Made by a program: the position numbers and the translations under genes. Shown piece after piece: positions 35,401 to 42,637 of a stretch of 64,000 bases of DNA. Position 1 is the stretch's first letter. Each line of letters starts with the position of its first letter. The DNA is from Bacteroidota bacterium (GTDB lineage Bacteria; Bacteroidota; Bacteroidia; 2-12-FULL-35-15). A model generated the notes under the pieces. That model searched no databases. It had not been told where the DNA came from and saw only the letters and a program-made list of their open reading frames with translations. The DNA is taken from assembly GCA_016722565.1 (NCBI GenBank), contig JADKIU010000007.1, positions 558,001 to 622,000 of the forward strand. Reading direction: 5' to 3'.

Positions 35401-35839
35401 TTCCGGCAGGAATAAGTGGCATCAAAAAGGTGTTGGGTAATGAAGAAAATGCCCAGCTTCCTCCTGCTGCACCGGGAGAAGAATTAAGTGCTGTATAAAA
35501 GCCTGCACCGGGTGTTGCTGCATCCAATGTTGTAGATGTAATTTTGTTGACTGTACTTCCGCTGCTTGCAGAAGGTGCAATCGCAACGAATTTAATGGTT
35601 GCCCCCGTAACAGTTGCACCAACAGGAATAGATGTTAAATCAAATTTGATATATCCTCTATCACAAGAGGAACAAATGTTTGTTAAATCTCCTGGTGTAG
35701 AGACATCCGCTGCAGTTGTCGTTCCTGACAAAACAGCATTAAGTGTAATTGTTTGAGCAGATACTTTAAATATGCTCACAAGCATAAAACATGACAATAG
35801 TAAAACTGTCCGCATTTTAAATTTGTACTTTTCTTTCAT
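32450..35839 (-). CDS. Large T9SS-sorted protein with GEVED, fibronectin-III-like and PKD domains
   Basis: A 1129-aa secreted protein. The signal peptide ends KVSAQ (~28). A DNRLRE-like beta domain (~30-190) is followed by an Ig-like segment (~195-285), a GEVED domain (~290-445, with YGYGETEDYSI) and two Fn3-like domains (~450-545, ~645-745). A beta-sandwich (~750-890), a short Ig-like unit and a PKD domain (~970-1040, VWDFGDGSPTST) come before the Por sorting domain (SIYPNPTNGAFNVTI...). ATG at 35815 (MRTVLLL) is an alternative start. Probably an adhesin-like surface protein. Confidence 0.87.
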   Translation of the reverse strand: MKEKYKFKMRTVLLLSCFMLVSIFKVSAQTITLNAVLSGTTTAADVSTPGDLTNICSSCDRGYIKFDLTSIPVGATVTGATIKFVAIAPSASSGSTVNKITSTTLDAATPGAGFYTALNSSPGAAGGSWAFSSLPNTFLMPLIPAGITNLNTALGTGQITYGVIRGSTNVYTFAGYNNSITANQPQLIVDYALPCTGTPVAGTASAPTTACSGANFNLALAGYSIAGGLTFQWQSSPDGIVPYVNIAGATTATASVSQTAATFYQCIVTCTASGLSDTSNAISVAMSPFFSCYCASGATQTGDTEVGNVTVGALNNSSTCSTTGGAGSVLNLYSNYTALPPVNFAQSTIVPFSLEMITCGGPYDNSFGIYIDFNQNGSFADPGEEVYAAATLTNGPHIETGTFTVPLTATLGVTGMRIVGVEGSPTPCGTYGYGETEDYSINITPAPACIQPNTLTASGSTTNSANLAWTAGGTETNWDVYYGLAPLTAPTGSTIPSDSTVVNSYNVTGLTSLTAYQYYVRADCGGGVNSAWTGPYDFNTICGGATCNYVFVLSDLYDSWNGASIDIRQNGVLVQNVTLPGGPLTDSILVPLCDGATTTLSWNRGSYPSECSFELFNPFNVSVAQFSDGSLLAEDSVFTTFATNCTPPACPQPFGVTVTNVGPDSAIITWSCPTCTGPYIIEYDTTGFAAGTGTADTVLTSPYPITGLNQGTVYEVYVSQDCSGTGDGESTLAGPYSFTTTVTYDNVCGALPLTFGTNGPFQTSVGTVEIGEPAPPAIGCQEQTGWCNSNITNTLWFTFVAPASGRVKIQSPGFDTQLAIWSALTCDTILNGGATLVAANDDDADYALHGGVNYSSLIDPVNCLTPGATYYVQLDAYSTPGGSTTIILTDLGAANASFTTLAPTYCTVDSSITLVPVQAGGVFSGAGVTGSTFSPSAAGVGTHTITYMLSACDSTVQTIVVDSVPVASYTYFNVANVITFTNTTSGTTTSVWDFGDGSPTSTVANPIHTYTANGAYLVQLIVSNACGVDTVTNTIVITGIGIDEIAEGSVSIYPNPTNGAFNVTINNANFSELRISIVDIQGKEVFTSFDRNVNAGYNKQINVEGLSKGLYFIKLNTGSDSKTQKLIIQ

Positions 35840-36165
35840 TTTGTTGAGATTAAGTAAGTAATATTTTTTTACAACATGGCAAGCCCTTCGATTTAAAACA
35901 CAGGGTTTTAAACTACATTTTCATTTTATGATAGCCTAATGAAAACCAGCAAATTAAGTAAACACATCCGGGAGTAGATATGAATGTAATAACTTAGCCA
36001 AGAAGTAATCGAGTACAAAGGTAAATCTAAAGAATCAAACCATCGCAAATAAATACAATAATTCGATAGAATGACATTATTGGTCGACTATTTGCCACTA
36101 TTCGGGGGTTTTTTATTACAATTATAAAGTTTCATTCGGAAGTGAGTGATGATTGTAAAAAACAG
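35840..36165. other. Intergenic region upstream of the 1129-aa T9SS gene
   Basis: No gene is seen. It holds a minus-strand -7 box TACCTTTG (36017-36024), which would give a leader of about 170 nt to the gene starting at 35839. The leader contains GATTTAAAACACAGGGTTTTAAAC near 35890. Nothing else is recognisable. Confidence 0.5.
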
Positions 36166-36172
36166 AACAAAA

Positions 36173-36202
36173 AAAAGCCTTACACGTTCGTGCAAGGCTT
36201 TT
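36173..36202 (-). terminator. Rho-independent terminator
   Basis: AAAAGCCTT (36173-36181) and AAGGCTTTT (36194-36202), with an inner CACG/CGTG pair, sit just past the T9SS stop codon and end in T residues on the minus strand. Confidence 0.9.
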
Positions 36203-36221
36203 AAATTTATTCTATTTCAAC

Positions 36222-39200
36222 TTATTGAACAATCAATTTTTGAACTTTCACATCAGAACCAGTACTTAATCGAATGAAGTAAACTCCTTTTGCTACTTTG
36301 TCTAAATTAATTTGTTTATTGAAAGTACCATTTACATTTTTATCTACAGAAGTAAATACTTCTTTCCCCTGAACATCAAAAATAGTAATCAATAAGGCGT
36401 CAACGTTTACATTGTTGATCGCGATGTTAAATGAACCTATTGTAGGGTTTGGATAAACAGCTACTTCAGAAGAAGATAAGTTTTCTTCGATTCCTGTACA
36501 ATCTTGAACAGTGATGCTGTTAGATGCTGCATTTGAACAAGCGTTCGCATCTGTTACTGTATACGTGATTGGGAATGTACCAACACCAGCAGTAGTCGGG
36601 TTAAATGTGGTACCAGTTACAGCAGTACCAGAATAAACACCACCAGCAGGAGAACCACCGGTTAATGTTACAGAAGTAAGTTGTAAACAAACAGGAGCAG
36701 TGAATGGTGACATCGATACAGAAGGCAATGCATTTACCATTACATAAACAGAATCAGAATTTTTACATCCGTTAACATCTGTTCCAATAACTGTGTATCC
36801 AGTTGATACAGTAGCTGCGAATGCAACTGCATTTGTAGCTCCGTTATCCCAAGTGTAGGATGTTGCACCACCACCGGTTAATGTAATCATAGAACCAGAA
36901 CAAACGGTATCGTTATTAACCGAAGCTGTTACAGTAGGTAAAGGATTAACTACAATTGTTGTAGAAGCTGTGTTCATACAACCATTTGCATCTGTTCCAA
37001 TTACAGTGTACGTAGTTGTATCTGTTGGAGCAAACATTACTCCATCAACAACTGAATTATCCCAAGCGTAAGAAACTGCACCACCACCAGTTACGTTCAC
37101 TGAATCACCAATACAAATTGAAGAAACAGAAGCTGTAGCTGTAACGGTAGGTAAAGCATTTACTGTTAAAGTAACAGAAGCAGTATTTGTACAACCGTTA
37201 CCATCTGTTCCAACAACGTTATAAGTTGTAGTTGCAGTTGTGGAAGCGAATGCTACACCATCTACTGCTGAGTTATCCCATGCATAAGATGTTGCACCAC
37301 CACCTGTTAAAGTTACCATATCACCAGCACAAAGTGTAGATGAAGAAGCAGCACCTGTTACGGTTGGTAAAGTATTTACTGTTACTGTAGTTGAAGCTGT
37401 GTTCACACAACCATTTGCATCAGTTCCAGTTACGTTATACGTTAAAGTTGAAGCAGGAGTAAAAGCCACACCATCTACTACTGAGTTATCCCAAACATAA
37501 GATGTTGCACCACCACCTGTTAAAGTTACAGAGCCACCAGCACAAACTGCAGCAGCAGTTGAAGAAGCAGTTACAGTTGGTAAAGCATTAACCGTTAAGA
37601 TAACTGAAGCAACGTTTGTACAGCCGTTACCATCTGTTCCAACAACGTTGTATGCAGTAGTTGACGTTGAAGAAGCAAAAGCGACACCATCTACTACTGA
37701 ATTATCCCAAACATAAGATGTTGCACCACCTCCTGTTAAAGTTACCATATCTCCATCACAAAGTGGAGATGCAGAAGCAGAACCTGTTACAGTTGGCAAA
37801 GCATTTACTGTTAACATAAGTGAAGTTGCATTTGTACAACCATTTAAGTCGGTACCAACAACGCTATATATTGTAGTTGCAGTAGAAGAAGCGAATGCTA
37901 CTCCATCAACAACACCGTTGTCCCAAGCGTATGAAGCAGCGCCACCACCAGTTAATGTAACCATATCACCAGCACAAAGTGTAGATGCTGTAGCAGAAGC
38001 TGTTACTGTTGGTAAAGCATTCACGATTAGTGTTCTTCCTACCGCAGCAGAGTCAACACAGCCGCTTAAATTTGTTTTCGTCATATTGTAAACTCCTGCT
38101 ATGGTTGCTACATAGGTATTTGTAGTTGCACTTGGAATAATTGCACCATTATAATACCATTGACTTGTACCACCGGAAGTACCTGTTAATGTAACAGAAG
38201 ACCCTGAACAAACTGAAGTAGGACCAGAAATAGCAACAACAGGCAAAGGATTAATTGTAATTGCAATTGTCATGATACTATCGCAACCTGAAAAATTTGG
38301 AATTGTATCCATACGAGTTCCGCTAGTTGTATAGGTTTCATCGCCACTGGGAACAGTATAAGTAGCACAAGAAGCTACAGAAAAAGAGCTTGTTGTGTTA
38401 GAACAACAAATAGCTGTTTTAATCGCTAGGGCCCATGAAACCAAAGTTCCTGAATCTCCTCCAATATCATCAGAAACAGTAAGCGTCCATGTTCCATTTG
38501 GATTTTCGCCAATAAAAGCGGCCAATGCTTCTTCAGGAACTAAAGGATTCGCTGTTGTTAAGTTTACATACGCTTGATCAGTAACCAAGCCGTTATTTGT
38601 GGTATATGCCAAAACACCAAGCGGGTTGGCATCATCATCCCAATTTGTTCCATTAAAAACATTGTCGTTTCCTGCAGCATTGTCTGTAGTAATTGTAACA
38701 ACAGTTCCTGAAGGGGAAGTAATCGTGATATCTAAATCTGAACTAAACGTATGCGTAATAAATGTCCCTAAATCAAGATCCATTAAGTACGTTGGAAGCC
38801 CAGATACTGAAATGGTTGAGGTAGTAACAGCATTGTCTGCTAAAACCGTTGGAGTTGTATTTGTAAAAACAACAGGTGCAGTAATGGTTGGTGTATTGGA
38901 TAAGGTTGTCAAGTTCAATGACCATGAATTACAAGTACCAGCATCACCTGATAAATCATCACTAATCGTTAACGTCCAAATTCCATTTGGATTTTCACCA
39001 ATGAATGCACCAAAATGTTCTTCTGGCACTAAAGGAGTTGCTACAACAAGGTTGGTGTAGGCATGATCTGTAACCAAACCATTGTTAGTCGTGTATGGAA
39101 CAGCACCTAAAGGATTGGCATCATCATCCCAAACAGTTCCATTAAAAATGTTGTCGTTTCCAGCGGCATTATCCGTTGAAATTGTTACAACTGTTCCTGC

Positions 39201-39638
39201 TGGTGAAGTAAGGGTAATATCCATATCTGCACCAAAGGAGTGCGTAATAAAAGTAGTAAGATCCAAATCAAACAAATAGGAACCAAGACCAGTAACATTT
39301 AACGTGGTGGTAACCACAGCAACGTCAGCAATACTTGTTGGTGTAGATTGTGTAAACACAGTTGAGGTTCCTGTACAACCAACCGGAGCGGATGGTGCAG
39401 AAGAAACCGTGCTTGCGCCAGCAGCTCTAAGAGGTGTTGAATTGTCAGTTTTCGACTGACTCATCTCCTCTAAAAAAGCATCCAAATTAAAATTGGGGTT
39501 GTTCTTGTTTGCCGCAATTTTTTGCTGAACTTCTTTGTCAGCCAACAACACTTTTCTAGAATTATTCGCTGTTTTCACTTGTGCGTTCAGCGTCATCATT
39601 AAAGAAAGTGATAAAATTAGAGTAAAGGTTTTTTTCAT
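36222..39638 (-). CDS. T9SS-sorted protein with two P-domains and tandem Ig-like repeats
   Basis: A 1138-aa secreted protein (start at ATG 39638, MKKTFTLILSLSLMM; an upstream in-frame extension adds no recognisable sequence and spans the promoter). After the signal peptide come two ~150-residue proprotein-convertase P-like domains, each with DLDLxTFITHxF and IGENPNGxWTLTxSDD. A divergent Ig-like unit is followed by six ~71-residue near-identical repeats (NALPTVTAS..C.GDMVTLTGGGATSYxWDN...GTDxNGCxNTAS), then one further unit and a Por sorting domain. A long repetitive surface stalk or adhesin is likely. Confidence 0.88.
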   Translation of the reverse strand: MKKTFTLILSLSLMMTLNAQVKTANNSRKVLLADKEVQQKIAANKNNPNFNLDAFLEEMSQSKTDNSTPLRAAGASTVSSAPSAPVGCTGTSTVFTQSTPTSIADVAVVTTTLNVTGLGSYLFDLDLTTFITHSFGADMDITLTSPAGTVVTISTDNAAGNDNIFNGTVWDDDANPLGAVPYTTNNGLVTDHAYTNLVVATPLVPEEHFGAFIGENPNGIWTLTISDDLSGDAGTCNSWSLNLTTLSNTPTITAPVVFTNTTPTVLADNAVTTSTISVSGLPTYLMDLDLGTFITHTFSSDLDITITSPSGTVVTITTDNAAGNDNVFNGTNWDDDANPLGVLAYTTNNGLVTDQAYVNLTTANPLVPEEALAAFIGENPNGTWTLTVSDDIGGDSGTLVSWALAIKTAICCSNTTSSFSVASCATYTVPSGDETYTTSGTRMDTIPNFSGCDSIMTIAITINPLPVVAISGPTSVCSGSSVTLTGTSGGTSQWYYNGAIIPSATTNTYVATIAGVYNMTKTNLSGCVDSAAVGRTLIVNALPTVTASATASTLCAGDMVTLTGGGAASYAWDNGVVDGVAFASSTATTIYSVVGTDLNGCTNATSLMLTVNALPTVTGSASASPLCDGDMVTLTGGGATSYVWDNSVVDGVAFASSTSTTAYNVVGTDGNGCTNVASVILTVNALPTVTASSTAAAVCAGGSVTLTGGGATSYVWDNSVVDGVAFTPASTLTYNVTGTDANGCVNTASTTVTVNTLPTVTGAASSSTLCAGDMVTLTGGGATSYAWDNSAVDGVAFASTTATTTYNVVGTDGNGCTNTASVTLTVNALPTVTATASVSSICIGDSVNVTGGGAVSYAWDNSVVDGVMFAPTDTTTYTVIGTDANGCMNTASTTIVVNPLPTVTASVNNDTVCSGSMITLTGGGATSYTWDNGATNAVAFAATVSTGYTVIGTDVNGCKNSDSVYVMVNALPSVSMSPFTAPVCLQLTSVTLTGGSPAGGVYSGTAVTGTTFNPTTAGVGTFPITYTVTDANACSNAASNSITVQDCTGIEENLSSSEVAVYPNPTIGSFNIAINNVNVDALLITIFDVQGKEVFTSVDKNVNGTFNKQINLDKVAKGVYFIRLSTGSDVKVQKLIVQ
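36726..38025 (-). repeat. Tandem ~213-bp coding repeats
   Basis: Six consecutive units encode the near-identical Ig-like domains of the T9SS protein. Words such as GTTGCACCACCACCTGTTAA and CCATCTACTACTGA recur on the plus strand. High DNA identity between units allows recombination. Confidence 0.8.
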
Positions 39639-39996
39639 CTTTGTTTTTTTTCGTTTTATACTTATAAATACTCGAAAATCAGATTGCAAAAATAGTGCTT
39701 TTTGAACCAAGAAAGACGCTATTTAACGACCAATTAATTAACATATCGATGAAAAGGAGTAATTTATAGGTAAGCACCACCAAATAGTCGCAATTAAATG
39801 ATAATCAACAATTTAGATGGTCAAAATAGACCATCTCATCAAAAAAGATTGGGCCTTAATCGGTTAATTTGTTCGGTTATTGTGGACAACCTCTGAGATA
39901 CCCTTCTAAAATGAATAGAATGGTTGAATTGAAAAGATAATAGATGTGTGGAAATAGTGGAATAAAAACAAGTGGCATTATAAAAAAGTACAGCTT
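39639..39996. other. Intergenic region with promoter and hairpin
   Basis: No gene is seen. A minus-strand -7 box TATTTTTG (39687-39694) serves the T9SS gene. A hairpin AGATGGTC/GACCATCT with loop AAAATA (39815-39836) lies between this promoter and the end of the purF-like gene, with no T-tract. Its role is unknown. Confidence 0.5.
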
Positions 39997-41898
39997 TTAA
40001 TAGGCTCTCACATTTTTGCCTTCCATATAATTAATAAATGATTTGTTCACCACTTTGTTACCTCCGGCCGTAGGATAATTTCCTGTAAAATACCAATCAC
40101 CTGTATGATCGGGAATAGCATTGTGCAACCCTTCTATGGATTGATAAATGATGTCCACTTCGGCATTGATCGTATCCGGGCGCAGTAACTGAGCAATTTT
40201 CGTAGAGATTTGTTCTGCAGTAAACGGGGCATAAATTTCTTTCACCACATTCACAATTTGTTCTTTGGGAAGGTCTTCTTGTGCTTTTGCCTTTTCATAC
40301 AATTCATCCAACAAATTGTCCTTGAAATTGTCTTTCAATAATTGCACAGCAGCTTGAAACGCAATAAAATCGCCTAGCTTCGCCATATCAATCCCGTAAC
40401 AATCTGGATAACGAATTTGAGGTGCAGAAGAAACAACCACAATTTTTTTTGGTCCTAAGCGATCTAATATCTTTAAAATGCTTTGTTTTAAGGTTGTACC
40501 ACGGACAATGGAATCGTCCACAATTACCAAGTTATCCACTCCTTCTTTAATTACACCGTAGGTTGTATCGTAAACATGCGCAACCATGTCGTCACGCTGT
40601 GAATCGTTGGTAATGAAGGTACGTAACTTCGCGTCTTTAATGGCGATTTTATGCACGCGCGGGCGAATCGAAAGTATTTCACTCAATTCGGGATCACGCA
40701 CAGCGCTTCCCATTTGTAAAATTTTATGGCGTTTAATCGTATTTGCATAATGATGTAATCCTTCGATTAATCCACCAAAAGCAACTTCTGCGGTGTTTGG
40801 AATGTAAGAGAATACCGTATTTTTTAAATCATAATCAACGGACTTTAAAACAGAAGGTGTTAATTGGCTTCCTAATTTTTGTCTTTCTTGATAAATATCG
40901 GCATCACTTCCACGAGAAAAATAAATGCGTTCGAACGAACACGATGTTTTTTCTAATGGCTCAATAATTTCTTTTGATTTGAATGTCCCATCTTTTTTGA
41001 TGATCAACGCATTTCCGGGAGCCAATTCTTTTACTTGTTCAATCGGAACATTAAAGGCTGTTTGAATCACCGGACGTTCGGAGGTAACCACCACAATTTC
41101 ATCATCAGAATAATAAAATACCGGACGAATTCCACTTGGGTCACGCAACACAAATGCATCTCCATGTCCGAATAAACCGGCCATTGCATAACCGCCATCC
41201 CACTTTTTACTTGCATCTTTTAAGATGGTTTGCACATCTAAATTTTCTGCAATCAAGGCAGAAATTTCAGCATTTGAATGTCCTTCCTTTTTATATTTTT
41301 GAAACAATCGTTCATTTTCTTCATCCAAAAAGTGTCCAATTTTCTCCATCACAGTAACGGTGTCGGCCTTTTCTTTTGGGTGTTGCCCTAATTCTACCAA
41401 TTGATCAAACAATTCATCCACATTGGTTAAATTAAAATTCCCTGCAACAACTAAATTTCGGGTCATCCAATTATTCTGACGTAAAAAAGGGTGACAATTT
41501 TCGATGCTGTTTCCACCGAATGTTCCGTAGCGGAGATGTCCTAAAAACAATTCACCGGTATACGGCAAATTTTTCTTCAGCCATTTTGCATCTAATAATT
41601 TATCTGGATTTTTTTTGTTAATGTCTTCGAAGCGGGAATTGATTTTTCCAAAAATTTCTTTTATGGCTCCGCTGCCAACTGCACGGGTTCTGCTAATGTA
41701 CTTTGTACCGGGAACGACATCAAATTTTATGTTTGCAACTCCAGCTCCGTCTTGCCCGCGATTGTGTTGCTTTTCCATTAGTAAGTATAGTTTATTCACA
41801 CCGTATAATGGTGTACCATACTTTTTGATGTAATAATCCAGTGGTTTGAGCAATCGAATCATTGCTATTCCACATTCATGTTTTATTGCATCACTCAT
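39997..41898 (-). CDS. Amidophosphoribosyltransferase family protein (PurF-like)
   Basis: A 633-aa glutamine PRPP amidotransferase-type protein. The Ntn glutaminase nucleophile would be Cys9 in KHECGIAMIR, which needs removal of an eight-residue propeptide. RGQDGAGVA, GHLRYGTFGG and NFNLTNVDELF follow in the glutaminase domain. The PRPP-binding loop VIVDDSIVRGTTLKQSI (~450-466) is intact. It is longer than PurF of E. coli (505 aa). This long form occurs in Bacteroidota; whether it is the only first-step enzyme here cannot be told. It has its own -7 box TAAATTTG at 41927-41934. Confidence 0.85.
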   Translation of the reverse strand: MSDAIKHECGIAMIRLLKPLDYYIKKYGTPLYGVNKLYLLMEKQHNRGQDGAGVANIKFDVVPGTKYISRTRAVGSGAIKEIFGKINSRFEDINKKNPDKLLDAKWLKKNLPYTGELFLGHLRYGTFGGNSIENCHPFLRQNNWMTRNLVVAGNFNLTNVDELFDQLVELGQHPKEKADTVTVMEKIGHFLDEENERLFQKYKKEGHSNAEISALIAENLDVQTILKDASKKWDGGYAMAGLFGHGDAFVLRDPSGIRPVFYYSDDEIVVVTSERPVIQTAFNVPIEQVKELAPGNALIIKKDGTFKSKEIIEPLEKTSCSFERIYFSRGSDADIYQERQKLGSQLTPSVLKSVDYDLKNTVFSYIPNTAEVAFGGLIEGLHHYANTIKRHKILQMGSAVRDPELSEILSIRPRVHKIAIKDAKLRTFITNDSQRDDMVAHVYDTTYGVIKEGVDNLVIVDDSIVRGTTLKQSILKILDRLGPKKIVVVSSAPQIRYPDCYGIDMAKLGDFIAFQAAVQLLKDNFKDNLLDELYEKAKAQEDLPKEQIVNVVKEIYAPFTAEQISTKIAQLLRPDTINAEVDIIYQSIEGLHNAIPDHTGDWYFTGNYPTAGGNKVVNKSFINYMEGKNVRAY

Positions 41899-41926
41899 AA
41901 ATTTGGGGTTTTAAAAAGATGTCCTA

Positions 41927-41934
41927 CAAATTTA
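41927..41934 (-). promoter_or_regulatory. purF-like -7 promoter box
   Basis: TAAATTTG on the minus strand, a perfect TAnnTTTG match, 29 bp before the start codon. It indicates that the gene is not dependent on the upstream small-RNA transcript. Confidence 0.5.
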
Positions 41935-42029
41935 CGATTTTATTTCATTGGTTTTCTGAGATTAGACGGAAAAGGCATTTTAATGGACTAATAGAAAAAT
42001 TAAGCCCACAATGGTAACGCAAAAGGGTT

Positions 42030-42150
42030 GTCACAGATTTATTGATTAAAAAAAAGAAAATTTAAGCTGATTATTGCCAAGGCAATTCAGATTCTAGCCT
42101 TTTTAATCTGCCAAAATTAATACACAACAAATAATCTGTGAATCTGTGGC
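42030..42150. repeat. Gene-less inverted-repeat element, CACAGATT family
   Basis: The left end GTCACAGATTTATTGATT and right end AATCTGTGAATCTGTGGC are inverted repeats matching 14 of 18 positions. The right end is identical to that of the HEPN-carrying element (21296-21313). At 121 bp it has no ORF, like a non-autonomous copy. Confidence 0.65.
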
Positions 42151-42180
42151 TAAAACCTCTCATGTCCCAGACAAAAGACA

Positions 42181-42318
42181 AAAAAAATAAATCCCGAAGA
42201 GCTTGTCTGAACTTCGGGATTTGGATAAAACTAAACATGAAACACTGTTGTGCTACTCCTTCACAACGACAAGCTTTTTGTAATATAATGTAGTCGGGAG
42301 ACTATCAATTAATATTAC
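42181..42318 (-). ncRNA. Candidate structured small RNA with own promoter and terminator
   Basis: On the minus strand a promoter (TTTG, 20-bp spacer, TATATTTG at 42322-42329) is followed by a transcript of ~138 nt. Hairpin 1 is closed by TTTGTAATAT/ATATTACAAA (10 bp), with an inner TAGTC/GACTA stem and a TCCC loop. Hairpin 2 is GTTGTG/CACAAC with loop AAGGAGTAG. The terminator stem AAATCCCGAAG/CTTCGGGATTT has a 12-nt loop and a T-tract. Eight loop bases, GACAAGCT, are complementary to AGCTTGTC between hairpins 1 and 2, so a pseudoknot is possible. No ORF of note is inside. I do not recognise an Rfam family. It might also be an attenuating leader, but an insertion element and a separate promoter lie between it and the purF-like gene. 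Confidence 0.7.
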
Positions 42319-42321
42319 AAA

Positions 42322-42352
42322 GCAAATATAGATTGGTTTCAGTCCTAAAGCA
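42322..42352 (-). promoter_or_regulatory. Promoter of the small RNA
   Basis: On the minus strand TTTG is followed by 20 bp and TATATTTG (42322-42329), a full consensus promoter. No coding start is downstream for over 400 bp. Confidence 0.65.
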
Positions 42353-42597
42353 AACAAAAAGTCCGGCAAAATAAGATTTCGAAGCGATATTTTAACACAT
42401 TTTCATGCCACAAATAAGTACTTAATTTTTTTCAAACATCTGTTTTTATTGGGCTTTACGACAAATCGAGTAAAAGTATTATGCATACATATCATTAAGT
42501 TTTCGAAGGCTATTTTGGGAGGCGAAATTGATTGTTTTAAAAGGGGTTGAATTTGAGTGGAAAATGAAAAAAATTTAGATTTTCTCCTTTCAAATGA

Positions 42598-42605
42598 TAT
42601 ATTTG
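42598..42605 (+). promoter_or_regulatory. -7 box of helical-repeat protein gene
   Basis: TATATTTG, a perfect TAnnTTTG match, 33 bp before ATG 42638. It argues against the longer reading frame that begins upstream of it. Confidence 0.5.
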
Positions 42606-42637
42606 TATATCCCCATTCAATTAATGTTAGAATAAGT

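Noticed and set aside
36726..38025. Tandem direct repeats that could be a satellite or integron array
   Set aside because: The units are ~213 bp, in frame, and encode Ig-like domains of one T9SS protein.
38599..39060. 153-codon open frame antisense to the P-domain protein
   Set aside because: It is a shadow of a well-supported gene and appears twice in similar form because the P-domain is duplicated.
26053..39638. Biosynthetic or polysaccharide-utilisation locus
   Set aside because: No SusC/SusD pair, glycoside hydrolase or regulator is present; it is a collection of secreted surface proteins.
39639..39710. N-terminal extension of the P-domain T9SS protein
   Set aside because: It precedes a normal signal peptide and covers the -7 box, so the start is ATG 39638.
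42181..42318. Purine riboswitch or attenuator for the purF-like gene
   Set aside because: An insertion-like repeat and a separate perfect -7 box lie between it and the gene, and I see no known purine or PRPP riboswitch core. An independent RNA fits better.
42181..42318. 6S RNA, 4.5S (SRP) RNA or tmRNA
   Set aside because: The ends do not pair to form a long 6S-like rod, the SRP GGAAGGAAGCA-type loop is missing, and there is no tRNA-like domain.
42557..42637. Upstream start of the helical-repeat protein
   Set aside because: A consensus -7 box lies inside this stretch and the conserved N-terminus starts at ATG 42638.
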